From positions 1 to 17,745 of the forward strand of contig JAKOZM010000428.1 of the NCBI GenBank assembly GCA_029779995.1: a stretch of 17,745 nucleotides of DNA, given 5' to 3'. A program made the position numbers and the translations under genes. Source of the stretch: Actinomycetes bacterium. Its GTDB lineage: Bacteria; Actinomycetota; Actinomycetes; S36-B12; UBA10799. This document shows positions 1-7,552 of this stretch, piece after piece (positions within the stretch are counted from its first letter, which is position 1; each line of letters begins with the position of its first letter). The notes under the pieces were generated by a model, which did not search any database, was not told the origin of the DNA, and was given only the letters and a program-made list of their open reading frames with translations.

Positions 1-206
1 TTCATGTCGGACTCGTGGATGGCCTGGAAGCCACGGATCGAGGACCCGTCGAACATCTGGCCGTCGGCGAAGAAGTCCTCGCCGACACTCTCGGCGGGCA
101 CGTTGAAGTGCTGCATCACTCCGGGCAAGTCGCAGAAGCGAACGTCAATGAACTTGACGCCCTCATCCTTGACGTACCGCATTACCTCGTCTGGATTGTT
201 GAACAT
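1..206 (-). CDS. glnA: Glutamine synthetase type I, N-terminal part (cut by window edge)
   Basis: GlnA condenses glutamate and ammonium to glutamine using ATP. Only the first 68 residues lie in the window; the rest runs off the left edge. The reading begins [16 protein letters not shown] and continues with FIDVRF, the DLPG turn, [15 protein letters not shown] and HESDM, which is the beta-grasp start of bacterial GSI-beta. The ATG at 206 is preceded by AGGGAG (216-211) at good spacing, so the start is secure. The FDGSSIRGF motif marks a true GlnA rather than a PuuA-type gamma-glutamylpolyamine synthetase, although that relative would also suit the amine-degrading neighbours. A GlnR-type operator lies about 50 bp upstream. 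The family call is very sure; which glnA paralogue this is cannot be told from the fragment. Confidence 0.95.
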   Translation of the reverse strand, partial: MFNNPDEVMRYVKDEGVKFIDVRFCDLPGVMQHFNVPAESVGEDFFADGQMFDGSSIRGFQAIHESDM

Positions 207-257
207 CAGACTCCCTAGTCGGTGGGTGCGTTAACACCTCGACCATAGGGTGATCGG

Positions 258-295
258 ATTTCCCGCCAGTCACCCGGTTGTTTCCGATGTGTTAC
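258..295 (-). promoter_or_regulatory. GlnR operator (four half-boxes) for glnA
   Basis: Read on the minus strand the site is GTAAC, GAAAC, GTGAC and GAAAT, each separated by exactly 6 nt (positions 295-291, 284-280, 273-269, 262-258). This matches the actinobacterial GlnR consensus gTnAc-n6-GaAAc, present twice in tandem. It ends 51 bp before the glnA start. A possible -10, TATGGT (247-242), lies just downstream, so GlnR bound here would sit in an activator-type position. The boxes are seen directly; the regulator's identity is inferred from the consensus. Confidence 0.85.
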
Positions 296-322
296 GTGGA
301 TTGCGACAAATCGGGCGCTGCC

Positions 323-518
323 GGTAGGTGATGTGGGTTTTCGGCCTCCGCGGGGTCGGTTTCCTGCATTGCCTGGGGCTGGGGTGCGGGGGTGGGTAGG
401 TGATGCGGGTTTTTGGCCTCCGCGGGGTCGGTTTCCTGCATTGCCTGGGGCTGGGGTGTGGGCGTGGGTAGGTGATGTGGGTTTTCGGCCTCCGCGGGGT
501 CGATTTCCTGCACTGCCT
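323..518. repeat. 72-bp GC-rich tandem repeat, about 2.7 copies
   Basis: Copies start at 323, 395 and 467; the third stops after about 52 bp at 518. Each begins GGTAGGTGATG and contains CCTCCGCGGGGTCG and TTTCCTGCA. Copies differ at only a few positions. The array fills the gap between the stop of the upstream minus-strand gene (525) and the GlnR operator of glnA. The period is divisible by three, so all frames stay open and long proline/arginine-rich ORFs appear, but none has a credible start or product. It has no spacers and is not CRISPR. It is best seen as an intergenic minisatellite. Confidence 0.9.
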
Positions 519-524
519 CTGGTG

Positions 525-1433
525 TTAGGCAGCCTGTGGCGCGGCATCCTCGATCAACTCACGCAGCATGTCCATGAATACGTGGGGCTCGTAGATCAAG
601 GTGAAGCTCAGAACGCGCAGGAAGGCGTCACCGCGAACGACCAGATCGTTGTGTCGGTCGATGTCGGCCAGAAACGCGTCCGGATTGAAGTGGTGCATCC
701 CCTCGATCTCCACGCGAAGGGTCTTGCCGGAGCGGGTCTGGAACTCCGCGTCGATGAAGCGGACCCGACCGGCTCGGTCCCGGCGCATACTCTGGCGCAC
801 TGGCTCGGGCAGGCCATGGCGACGACACAAGCGGGCGAAGTCGTGCTCATTCATGCTGCTTATCCCGTCGGAGTATTCGCTGACCATCATGAGGACGAGC
901 CTTCTTCGTCGGCAGTTGGCTGGCAGCGACGCAGCCAGCCGGGGACCGTGAGCGAGGCGCTGCTGCAGCACCGACAGGACGATGAACATCGCCTCCCGGT
1001 CGCTGCGGGCCCACGACGCGGCTTGCCATGTCGCCGTGTGGATGTCGACGCGCGGCGGTCTCGCGGCAGGCCCCCCGATGTCGCGCACTCGATGCAGGGA
1101 GATCCAGGAAGGGGTCCGCTGGCGCACAACGTTCGCCGGGGTCACCACCTGCACCGGTGGCCGGCTCGTGGCCACCCATCCATGCAGTTGCAGGGCTGTG
1201 CGCCCGGCCAGGCGGGCCATGGGGCCACCATGCAGAACCGCCACCCACAGTTGCGCGCGGTCGCTCAAGGGACCTCGTCCGGCGAAGAAGACCTGATGCG
1301 TGGGGGCCTGCCATTCACCCCTTCGCACCGCCCGCGCGGCACTGCGCCGTTCTAACCTGGTCATCTGCCAGCGGCCGATGACGTCGTGCTGTTCCTTCAG
1401 CAAGGCCGCTGAGCGTGGCTGGAGTCTGGGCAT
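525..1433 (-). CDS. AbiEi-like / DUF559 protein
   Basis: A 302-residue protein with the layout of actinobacterial AbiEi-antitoxin-like/DUF559 proteins. The N-terminal winged helix (LLKEQHDVIGRWQM, then a helix with RRSAARAVRRGEW and a VFFAGRGPL wing) resembles the AbiEi_4 domain. LWVAVLHGG and ARLAGRTALQLHGW follow, as in the middle of this family. The C-terminal 80 residues resemble a Vsr-like nuclease core: VRFIDAEF, LRVEIEGMHH, then DIDRHNDLVVRGDAFLRV. The usual VDG is replaced by IEG, so catalysis is uncertain. I chose the ATG at 1433 because homology begins about there; a TTG at 1514 would add 27 residues without recognisable similarity. Members often occur alone, so membership does not prove a toxin-antitoxin role here. 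Residues predicted to bind metal are partly kept. Confidence 0.75.
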   Translation of the reverse strand: MPRLQPRSAALLKEQHDVIGRWQMTRLERRSAARAVRRGEWQAPTHQVFFAGRGPLSDRAQLWVAVLHGGPMARLAGRTALQLHGWVATSRPPVQVVTPANVVRQRTPSWISLHRVRDIGGPAARPPRVDIHTATWQAASWARSDREAMFIVLSVLQQRLAHGPRLAASLPANCRRRRLVLMMVSEYSDGISSMNEHDFARLCRRHGLPEPVRQSMRRDRAGRVRFIDAEFQTRSGKTLRVEIEGMHHFNPDAFLADIDRHNDLVVRGDAFLRVLSFTLIYEPHVFMDMLRELIEDAAPQAA

Positions 1434-1534
1434 GGTGGGAGTCTTGCTGAGTTCTCGCGCCCAGCCCGCCGTCCCAGGCGAATCTGTGGACAAGCGCTGC
1501 GGGAAATCGACCAATCAGCGGCGCGGTTCCTACA

Positions 1535-2881
1535 TCACCGCCCGTAGAACCGGTCCACCTCGCCCAGTGCCTCGTCCAGGATCGCCAGACCCTCGCGAGC
1601 GTCCTCCTCGCTAGTCATGCACGGCGGGACCACGTGCAGGCGGTTGAAGTTCGTGAACGGCAGCAGGCCACGCGACAGGCACGCCCGGCTCAGCACGCCC
1701 ATAGCCTCGCTGGTGCCTCCGTAGGGCGCCAGCGGTTCCCGGGTGGCGCGGTCGGTCACCAGATCCAGTGCCCAGAACACCCCGAGCCCGCGCACCTCGC
1801 CGATGACGCGATGTTTCTGCGCCAGCTCGGCCAGACCCGGGCCCAAGACGGTCTCACCGAGGGTCTTCGCGTGCTCGACGATGCCCTCCTCGCGCATCGC
1901 GGAGATCGTGGCCAGCGCCGATGCGCAAGCCAGCGGATGGCCGCTGTAGGTGAGCCCGCCGGGGAACACCCGCTCATCGAAGGTCGCGGCGATCTCGTCG
2001 CTGATGATGACCCCGCCGAGGGGTACGTAGCCAGAGTTGGAGCCCTTGGCGAAGATCACGAGATCGGGGTTGACTCCCCAGTTGTCGATGGCCAGCCACT
2101 CGCCGGTGCGCCCGAATCCAGCCATCACCTCATCGGCGATGTAGACGATCCCGTACTTGTCGCACAAAGCCCGCACCCCGGCCAGGTATCCCGGTGGCGG
2201 GACCAGCACGCCGGCAGTGCCGACCACGGTCTCGATCAGGACCGCCGCGACGGTGCCCGCGCCCTCGAACTGGATGACCTGCTCCAAGTGGGCCAGTGCC
2301 CGCTCGCACTCCTGCTGTTCGTCGGTGGCCCAGAAGGATGACCGGTACAGATAGGGACCGAAGAAGTGCACGTGACCGTAGGCGAACTCGTTGGGCCAGC
2401 GTCTCGGGTCCCCGGTGGCATTGATCGCGGCACCGGTGTTGCCGTGGTAGCTGCGATAGAAGGACAGAACCTTGTGTTTGCCGGTGTGAATGCGAGCCAT
2501 GCGGATCGCGTTCTCCGCGGCATCCGCCCCGCCGTTGGTGAAGAAGACCTTGTTGTGCCCAGCCGGGGCCACGTCGAGGATCGCCTGCGCGGCTTGCCCG
2601 CGCACCAGCGAGGCGTGCTGCGGGGCCAAAGTGACCTGAACGGCGGCCTGATCCTGGATCGCCTGCACCACTTTCGGGTGCTGATGGCCGATGTTGGTGT
2701 TGACCAACTGGCTGGAGAAATCGAGGTAGGAGTTGCCCTCGAAGTCCCACAGCCTGCTGCCCGAGCCGGACTGGAACACCAGGGGTTTCAAAGCTCCCTG
2801 TGCGCTCCAGGAGTGGAAAACATGGGCACGGTCCAAATCGAAGGCTGCAGCGTTGTTGGCCACGGAATCAGAATCGGTCAT
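1535..2881 (-). CDS. Class III (omega) aminotransferase
   Basis: A 448-residue PLP enzyme of fold type I, class III. Visible landmarks are the cofactor phosphate loop NGGADAAENA (116-125), YRSYHGNTGAA (142-152) over the PLP ring, D250 in IADEVMAGFGRTG that pairs with the pyridine nitrogen, and the Schiff-base lysine K279 in FAKGSNSGYVPLGG. Length and motifs match omega-amino acid:pyruvate and diamine aminotransferases (beta-alanine, putrescine and taurine types); the substrate cannot be fixed from sequence. The longer open frame to 3166 is rejected because it overlaps the divergent oxidase and has no family similarity. The ATG at 2881 lacks a Shine-Dalgarno and has TACTCT 7 nt upstream, suggesting a leaderless mRNA. 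It lies 37 bp from the divergent amine oxidase, so the two probably share control. Confidence 0.9.
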   Translation of the reverse strand: MTDSDSVANNAAAFDLDRAHVFHSWSAQGALKPLVFQSGSGSRLWDFEGNSYLDFSSQLVNTNIGHQHPKVVQAIQDQAAVQVTLAPQHASLVRGQAAQAILDVAPAGHNKVFFTNGGADAAENAIRMARIHTGKHKVLSFYRSYHGNTGAAINATGDPRRWPNEFAYGHVHFFGPYLYRSSFWATDEQQECERALAHLEQVIQFEGAGTVAAVLIETVVGTAGVLVPPPGYLAGVRALCDKYGIVYIADEVMAGFGRTGEWLAIDNWGVNPDLVIFAKGSNSGYVPLGGVIISDEIAATFDERVFPGGLTYSGHPLACASALATISAMREEGIVEHAKTLGETVLGPGLAELAQKHRVIGEVRGLGVFWALDLVTDRATREPLAPYGGTSEAMGVLSRACLSRGLLPFTNFNRLHVVPPCMTSEEDAREGLAILDEALGEVDRFYGR

Positions 2882-2918
2882 GGGGTCCAGAGTACGTATT
2901 TGTCGGTAGAGTCGCCAT
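2882..2918. promoter_or_regulatory. 37-bp divergent promoter region, both sides probably leaderless
   Basis: The gap between the two divergent start codons is only 37 bp. On the minus strand TACTCT (2894-2889) ends 7 nt before ATG 2881. On the plus strand TAGAGT (2907-2912) ends 6 nt before ATG 2919. Both fit an actinobacterial -10 (TANNNT) with transcription starting at the A of the ATG, and neither side has a good ribosome-binding site. No convincing -35 is visible. There is no room for separate operators, so one regulator would affect both genes. Confidence 0.55.
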
Positions 2919-4154
2919 ATGCCCGCCCTGCTCTCACCCTCGTATCGGGAGGCGTGCCTGTGGCGGGAGCAGGTGTCACCGCCACCCACCTGCACGGCCG
3001 ACCTGCCCGCGCGCGCCGACGTCATCGTGATCGGTGCGGGGTACTGCGGGCTCAGTGCGGCGCGGGCGGCGACCGAGGCAGGCGCCAGCGTCGTGGTGCT
3101 CGAGAAGGAAGCGCTCGGCTGGGGTGCGTCGAGCCGCAATGGTGGGATGGTCATCCCTGAGCTCAAATCAAGTCCGGCCGCGCTGGAGAAGAAACTCGGG
3201 TTGTTGGGTCGTCGCCTCTACGCCGAGGTTGATGAGGCCTTCGACCTGCTCGAGGATCTGGCACCCTCACTGGACTGTGACTACGCGCGCACCGGCCAGC
3301 TCTACCTCGCGCACACACGTCGGCACACGCGGGAAAACGAGGCGCTTGCCGCGGAACTGCCTGACGTCACGTTCCTCGATCGCGCGGCCGTGAGGGCACG
3401 CACCGGTAGCGACGCGTTTGACTCCGCGGCGTACTTTCCGCGGGTAGGGGCGCTGCATCCTGCGAAGTACCACGTCGGGCTCGCTTCCTTGAGCAATGCC
3501 GCCATTCACGACCGGACGGCGGCAGTGGGTATCCACCCAGGCTTCACCGTCGAGACGACCCGCGGCGAGATCCGCGCGGACCACGTCATCCTGGCGACGA
3601 ACGCCTACGCCGACCCGGCGGTCCCGGACCTGGCCAACAAGGTTGTCCCCATCAACTCCTACATCATCGCTACGCAGCCGCTGCCGGTCGAGACCAGGGA
3701 ATTGATCGGCTCCCAGATGATGGTCGACACCAAGAAGTTGCTCTTCTACTGGCGGCTGTCTCCCGACGGCCGGATGGTCTTCGGTGGCCGGCGTTCGCTG
3801 GACAATGCCGATGTCAGCACCGCCCGCGACTATCTGTATGACGCGATGGTTCGCATCCATCCCCAGCTCGCGGGGGTGCAGATCGATTACGCCTGGACCG
3901 GCTACGTGGCGATGACGCTGGACCGGCTGCCGCATGTCGGCACCGTTGACGGCGCTTGGTACGCCACCGGCTGCAACGGCACGGGCGTGGCCCTGAACTC
4001 CTGGCTTGGCCATCGCCTCGGTCAGGTCGTCACCGGCCAGGCGCCACCCCCGGCGTTCGCCGAACTTCCGCACCCATCCATCCCCCTCAAATCCCTGTCC
4101 TCGGCGTACCTGCCCCTGGTAGGCAAGTACTTCGGGTGGCAGGACCGCAGATAG
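2919..4154 (+). CDS. FAD-dependent amine oxidoreductase (DAO/PuuB-like)
   Basis: A 411-residue D-amino-acid-oxidase-superfamily flavoprotein. The Rossmann dinucleotide site is VIVIGAGYCGLSAARAA (35-51, GxGxxG at 39-44), with E62 of VVVLEKE expected to bind the adenosine ribose. It is followed by GASSRNGGMV, typical of the gamma-glutamylputrescine oxidase/glycine oxidase group. The C-terminal FAD motif WTGYVAMTLDRLPHVG and YATGCNGTGVALNSWLG is complete. It would oxidise a primary or secondary amine to an imine/aldehyde with release of H2O2. The start at 2919 is probably leaderless. The next gene follows after 7 bp, so an oxidase-aminotransferase operon is likely. A second oxidase of this superfamily is encoded at 15796-17211; the two are clearly different proteins. 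Substrate (putrescine derivative, other amine or amino acid) is not resolved. Confidence 0.88.
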   Translation: MPALLSPSYREACLWREQVSPPPTCTADLPARADVIVIGAGYCGLSAARAATEAGASVVVLEKEALGWGASSRNGGMVIPELKSSPAALEKKLGLLGRRLYAEVDEAFDLLEDLAPSLDCDYARTGQLYLAHTRRHTRENEALAAELPDVTFLDRAAVRARTGSDAFDSAAYFPRVGALHPAKYHVGLASLSNAAIHDRTAAVGIHPGFTVETTRGEIRADHVILATNAYADPAVPDLANKVVPINSYIIATQPLPVETRELIGSQMMVDTKKLLFYWRLSPDGRMVFGGRRSLDNADVSTARDYLYDAMVRIHPQLAGVQIDYAWTGYVAMTLDRLPHVGTVDGAWYATGCNGTGVALNSWLGHRLGQVVTGQAPPPAFAELPHPSIPLKSLSSAYLPLVGKYFGWQDRR

Positions 4155-4161
4155 GAGCACC

Positions 4162-5511
4162 ATGATCGATCGTGACAAACTCGCTGAGGCCCTGGCCGCG
4201 GAGCGGGCTCTGCACGCCGAACGGACCCCGACCTCACGCGAGCTGTTCGAAGCCGCCGACCACCTCTTCGGCCGGGTTCCGATGACGTGGATGAACAAGT
4301 GGTCGGGCGGGTATCCGCTCTACCTGGACCGGGCGAACGGCAACCGCATCGTCGATGTGGACGGTCACGAGTACGTCGATTTCGCCCTGGGTGACACCGG
4401 TGCCATGGCCGGCCACTCGCCCCGCCCCACGGTCGAGGCGGTTCAGCGGCGGATCGGGGAGTTGGGCGGTATCACCACGATGATGCCCAGCGCGGACGCC
4501 GAGTGGGTGGCTGCCGACCTGACCCGACGATTCGGCTTGCCGTTGTGGTCGTTCAGCCTCACCGCCACCGACGCCAACCGGTGGGCGCTGCGGGTCGCGC
4601 GCATGGTGACCGGTCGGCCCAAGGTGATGGCCTTCTCCTACTGCTACCACGGGTCGGTGGACGAGACGTTCGTCATCGCCGGTCCCGATGGGCAGACACT
4701 GCCGCGCGGGGGCAATGTCGGGCCGGCAGTCGAGGTGGCGCAGACCACGAGGGTGGCCGAGTTCAACGATCTGGCCAGTGTCGAGGCGGGCCTTGCCCAT
4801 GGCGATGTGGCAGTGCTCATCATGGAACCGGCTCTGACCAACATCGGCATCGTGCTGCCCGAAGCCGGCTTCGTCGAAGGTGTCCGGGAATTGTGCACAA
4901 AGTACGGGACCCTGCTGCTGATCGACGAGACGCACACGATCTCCGCCGGCCCCGGTGGCTGCACGACGGCATGGGATCTGCAGCCGGACATCTTCGTGAT
5001 CGGTAAGAGCATTGGTGGCGGCATTCCGTGTGGTGCTTACGGCATCAGTGAGGTAGTCGCGGACGCGGTACGCAATCACCCTGACGCGGACCTCGTCGAC
5101 GTCGGGGGAGTCGGGGGCACCCTGGCCGGCAACGTGTTGTCGACCGCAGCGATGCGCGCGACCCTCAGCGAGGTCTTCACCGACGCCAACTTCGAGCACA
5201 TGATCGGCCTCGCCACGCGCTTCACCGAGGGGGTCGAGCAGGTTCTGCAGGGCCAGGACGTGCCCTGGTCGATCGCGCAGCTCGGCGCCCGCGCGGAGTA
5301 CCGGTTCTGCTCGCCGGCGCCGCGCAACGGTACCGAGTCGGCGGCGGCCCACGACGACGACATCGAGGAGTACCTGCACCTGTACCTGAGCAATCGGGGG
5401 GTGCTGATCACGCCGTTCCACAACATGGCGCTGATGTGCCCGCAGACATCGGCCGCCGACGTTGACCTGCACACTGAGCTGTTCGGGCAGGCGGTCGCGC
5501 ATATCGTCTGA
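4162..5511 (+). CDS. Glutamate-1-semialdehyde-aminotransferase-like class III aminotransferase
   Basis: A 449-residue PLP enzyme. Landmarks: TATDANRWALRVAR (134-147) at the phosphate-binding loop where most class III enzymes have SGTEA, YCYHGSVDETF (160-170), D255 in LLIDETHT, and the PLP lysine K282 in VIGKSIGGGIPCGAYG, which is the GSAM (HemL) form of this motif. The TATDAN/ALTNIGIVLPE signature recalls a GSAM-like subfamily usually annotated only as an aspartate aminotransferase family protein; it is not HemL itself. AGGAG at 4153-4157 lies 4 nt before ATG 4162 and overlaps the stop region of the oxidase, so the two genes should be co-translated. It probably transaminates the aldehyde or amine handled by the oxidase. 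Substrate unknown. Confidence 0.88.
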   Translation: MIDRDKLAEALAAERALHAERTPTSRELFEAADHLFGRVPMTWMNKWSGGYPLYLDRANGNRIVDVDGHEYVDFALGDTGAMAGHSPRPTVEAVQRRIGELGGITTMMPSADAEWVAADLTRRFGLPLWSFSLTATDANRWALRVARMVTGRPKVMAFSYCYHGSVDETFVIAGPDGQTLPRGGNVGPAVEVAQTTRVAEFNDLASVEAGLAHGDVAVLIMEPALTNIGIVLPEAGFVEGVRELCTKYGTLLLIDETHTISAGPGGCTTAWDLQPDIFVIGKSIGGGIPCGAYGISEVVADAVRNHPDADLVDVGGVGGTLAGNVLSTAAMRATLSEVFTDANFEHMIGLATRFTEGVEQVLQGQDVPWSIAQLGARAEYRFCSPAPRNGTESAAAHDDDIEEYLHLYLSNRGVLITPFHNMALMCPQTSAADVDLHTELFGQAVAHIV

Positions 5512-5521
5512 GTCCAGCCGC

Positions 5522-5547
5522 GCGCGGTGGGAGCGCTTGCGCCGCGC
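5522..5547. terminator. Stem-loop between convergent genes
   Basis: Arms GCGCGGTG (5522-5529) and CGCCGCGC (5540-5547) pair over 8 bp with one G-T wobble around a 10-nt loop that itself holds AGCGCT. It sits 10 bp after the plus-strand aminotransferase stop and 21 bp after the minus-strand permease stop. There is no T-tract on either side, which is common for GC-rich actinobacterial terminators. A bidirectional terminator is the likely role. Confidence 0.5.
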
Positions 5548-5568
5548 ATCGGCCGGCGATGTGGCTGC

Positions 5569-6321
5569 TCAGGTGATCCGCCGGTGGTACGTGGCCATCG
5601 CCAGACCGTAGGCCACCACCAGAATCCCAGCGCACCACGCCACGGCCAGCCAGACGTTGGCTGGCTGGCCGGCCAGGAGATCCCGGATCGCGTTGGCGAT
5701 CGGGGTCATCGGCTGGTGTTCGGCGAAGGCCCGCACCGGGCCGGGCATCGATGAGGTCAGCACGAACGCCGAACTGATGAACGGCAAGAAGATGATCGGG
5801 TAGGCGAAGGCGCCGGCGCCGTCCACTGACTTCGCGCTGAGTCCGGCGATGATGGCCAGCCACGTCAAGGCCAGCGTGAACAGCGTCAGGATGCCGGCCG
5901 CGGCCAGCCAGGACAGCACGCCCGCACTTGAGCGGAACCCCATCAGTAGGGCAACGAGAACGACCACCGCGACCGAGACCATGGTGGCCACCAGTGAGGT
6001 GAGCACATGTGCCCACAGCACCGAGGAACGCGCGATCGGCATGGATTGGAAGCGCTCGAACAGTCCGCTCTGAACGTCGATGAACAGCCGGAACGACGTG
6101 TAGGAGATGCCAGACGCAATGGTGATGAGCAGGATGCCCGGCAGCAGGTAGTCCACGTACGTCTGCCCTCCCACGTCGATCGAGCCGCCGAAGACGTAGA
6201 CGAACAACAGCAGGAACGCGATCGGCATGACCGTGGTCGTGATGATGGTGTCCAGGCTGCGCGTGATGTGGCGCAGGGAGCGACCGAGCAGGGCGGTCGT
6301 GTCGCTGATGTAGTGCCTCAT
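5569..6321 (-). CDS. ABC-2 type exporter permease (DrrB-like)
   Basis: A 250-residue integral membrane protein with about six hydrophobic spans: TTTVMPIAFLLLFVYVFGG, YLLPGILLITIASGISYTS, a VATMVSVAVVVLVALLMGF stretch, ILTLFTLALTWLAIIAGL, AYPIIFLPFISSAFVL and a last span near AWCAGILVVAYGLA. The FERFQSMPIARSSVL element between spans two and three and the FLPFISSAFV/HQPMTPIANAIRDLL tail are typical of DrrB/ABC-2 permeases that export drugs or lipids. Its ATG overlaps the stop of the ATPase gene (ATGA), so translation is coupled. Substrate unknown. Because the partner ATPase is frameshifted, the exporter may not work as assembled. Confidence 0.9.
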   Translation of the reverse strand: MRHYISDTTALLGRSLRHITRSLDTIITTTVMPIAFLLLFVYVFGGSIDVGGQTYVDYLLPGILLITIASGISYTSFRLFIDVQSGLFERFQSMPIARSSVLWAHVLTSLVATMVSVAVVVLVALLMGFRSSAGVLSWLAAAGILTLFTLALTWLAIIAGLSAKSVDGAGAFAYPIIFLPFISSAFVLTSSMPGPVRAFAEHQPMTPIANAIRDLLAGQPANVWLAVAWCAGILVVAYGLAMATYHRRIT

Positions 6322-7057
6322 CGCGCACCGACCACTGCGAGGAAGACCTCTTCCAGGCTGGGCTGCTTCTCGACGTACTCGATCGTCGCGGGTGGCAGCA
6401 GGGCCTTCAGGTCGGCCAGCGTCCCGTCGACGATGATCCGGCCGTCGTGCAGGATGGCGATCCGGTCGGCGAGGTGTTCGGCCTCGTCAAGGTACTGAGT
6501 TGTCAGGAGCACGGTCGTGCCTTGGCCAGCCAGTTCCCGGATGCAGTCCCACACTTCTAGCCGTGATTGGGGGTCCAAGCCGGTGGTGGGTTCGTCGAGG
6601 AACAGTACGGGCGGGTTCCCGATCAGGCTCATCGCGACATCCAGCCGGCGGCGCATCCCCCCGGAGTACGTCGCGGTCCGCCGGTCGGCAGCATCGCTGA
6701 GGCTGAAGCGCGCCAGCAGTTCGTCGGCGATCTCTGCGGGGTTGGGCAGATGCCGCAGCCGAGCCATCAGTATGAGGTTTTCGCGGCCGGTCAGGATGTC
6801 GTCCACGGCCGTGAACTGCCCCGTCAGGCTGATGGCGTTGGCACCCGCTTTGGCTCGGTGGACACGTCAAACCCGGCGACGGTCGCCGTTCCGTTGTCGG
6901 GGCGCAGCAGTGTGGCCAGAATCCGCATGAGTGTGGTCTTGCCGGCGCCGTTCGACCCCAGAAGGGCGTGGATACTGCCGGTCTGGACATCCAGATCCAC
7001 TCCACGCAGTACCGGCACGTCCTTGAAGGACTTGTGGACACCTTTCACGCAGATCAT
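6318..7057 (-). pseudogene. ABC exporter ATPase (DrrA-like), single frameshift
   Basis: Two frames together encode one complete ATPase of about 246 residues. The first (7057 down to the shift) has Walker A GSNGAGKTT at residues 34-42. The second has the signature YSGGMRRRLDVA, Walker B VLFLDEPTTGLD and the TTQYLDEAEHL switch. The Q-loop SLTGQFTAVDDIL lies at the join. Adding one base between 6840 and 6841 turns the join into EPKRVRNAISLTGQ, which is the DrrA consensus, so a single-base deletion is the simplest explanation. No slippery heptamer is present. It may be a true mutation or an assembly error; everything else is intact. The start overlaps the stop of the 74-residue gene (ATGA) and the stop overlaps the permease start. 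Confidence 0.85.
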
Positions 7058-7278
7058 CGGTCGCCCGCCGCCTCATCGATCGCGCCGACCTCGCGGATCG
7101 AGCAGTCCGCGGCCGCCTGCCCGAACAGATCCACGAGGTCCTCGAACGGCGAGTTGGCGCTGTCGGCATGCACTGCATCAAACATCGTCAGGGAGCGCTG
7201 AACCCCCGAGAGTGCTGTGCGGTTGTGCGGGGGCAGTGGCCTGTTGTCGCCGATGTGTCCGGTGATGGGGTTGGACAT
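7054..7278 (-). CDS. Small protein of unknown function, first gene of exporter operon
   Basis: A 74-residue protein starting MSNPITGHIGDNRPLPPH, with a perfect AGGAGG 7 nt before the ATG at 7278. Its TGA overlaps the ATPase ATG. I recognise no domain. It has no membrane span or signal peptide; the second half (RSLTMFDAVHADSANSPFEDLVDLFGQAAADCSIREVGAI) looks helical and acidic. The strong ribosome-binding site and the coupled junction argue that it is real. It could be an accessory subunit or a regulator of the exporter, but sequence alone does not say. Confidence 0.7.
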   Translation of the reverse strand: MSNPITGHIGDNRPLPPHNRTALSGVQRSLTMFDAVHADSANSPFEDLVDLFGQAAADCSIREVGAIDEAAGDR

Positions 7279-7290
7279 TCTTGCCTCCTT

Positions 7291-7435
7291 GGAGCGTTTC
7301 CGACCGTTCTGACAGCAAGCTCCATGTCCCTGCAGAACGTCCAGGTAGTCGCGCCGCGCTGAGCGTGTACTGCGCGGTGGGCCCTTCTCGAAAGGGCACC
7401 TGGATGTCGACCGGGCCGTACTGCTCACCCACCAC
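7291..7435 (-). pseudogene. Possible C-terminal remnant of a PadR-like winged-helix regulator
   Basis: One frame reads VDIQVPFREGPTAQYTLSAA, then LSERSETLQGG; the segment between them makes sense only in a neighbouring frame as RDYLDVLQG. Joined, this resembles the PadR wing and C-terminal helix (EGPPRKYYxLTxAGR, then a W or L-rich helix and LLxGG). The helix-turn-helix half is absent upstream. PadR-type regulators often precede DrrAB exporters, which supports the reading. Two compensating frameshifts and a missing N terminus imply decay. The similarity is by eye only and could be chance. Confidence 0.35.
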
Positions 7436-7450
7436 GCGTCCACTACTCAG

Positions 7451-7495
7451 TGATGTTGACTACCAGTACATAGTTACACAGAATAGTGGGGGCGG
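7451..7495 (-). promoter_or_regulatory. AT-rich putative promoter/operator for exporter operon
   Basis: This stretch is distinctly AT-rich for the region. On the minus strand it includes TATGTA as a possible -10, within ACTA (7459-7462) and TAGT (7471-7474) inverted half-sites separated by 8 nt. It lies about 170 bp before the 74-residue gene and after the kynU stop. Function is inferred from composition and position only; the remaining bases from 7496 to 7552 show nothing. Confidence 0.3.
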
Positions 7496-7552
7496 TCAAT
7501 CTGCGAGGACTGCGCGGTGGCAGGCCGCGGTTCAGGGCACGGGGGTCCTGCC

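Noticed and set aside
323..518. CRISPR array
   Set aside because: Units are directly contiguous with no unique spacers, and there are only 2.7 copies.
215..547. Minus-strand proline-rich repeat ORF across the tandem array
   Set aside because: Open only because the 72-bp period is a multiple of three; it crosses the GlnR operator, and it is in a different frame from the upstream gene, so it is not a read-through tail.
333..1355. Long plus-strand ORF opening with repeated proline/glycine-rich units
   Set aside because: It reads the 72-bp intergenic repeat and then runs antisense to the DUF559 gene; composition is arginine/histidine-rich with no family motif.
2366..3160. 264-codon plus-strand ORF
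   Set aside because: Shadow of the class III aminotransferase and the start of the oxidase.
3267..4298. 343-codon minus-strand ORF
   Set aside because: Antisense shadow of the FAD oxidase, whose own frame has complete motifs.
4234..5502. 422-codon minus-strand ORF
   Set aside because: Antisense shadow of the GSAM-like aminotransferase; Arg/Gly/Asp-rich with no motif.
6830..6850. Programmed frameshift in the exporter ATPase
   Set aside because: No X XXY YYZ heptamer or A-rich slip site at the junction; a single-base deletion explains it.
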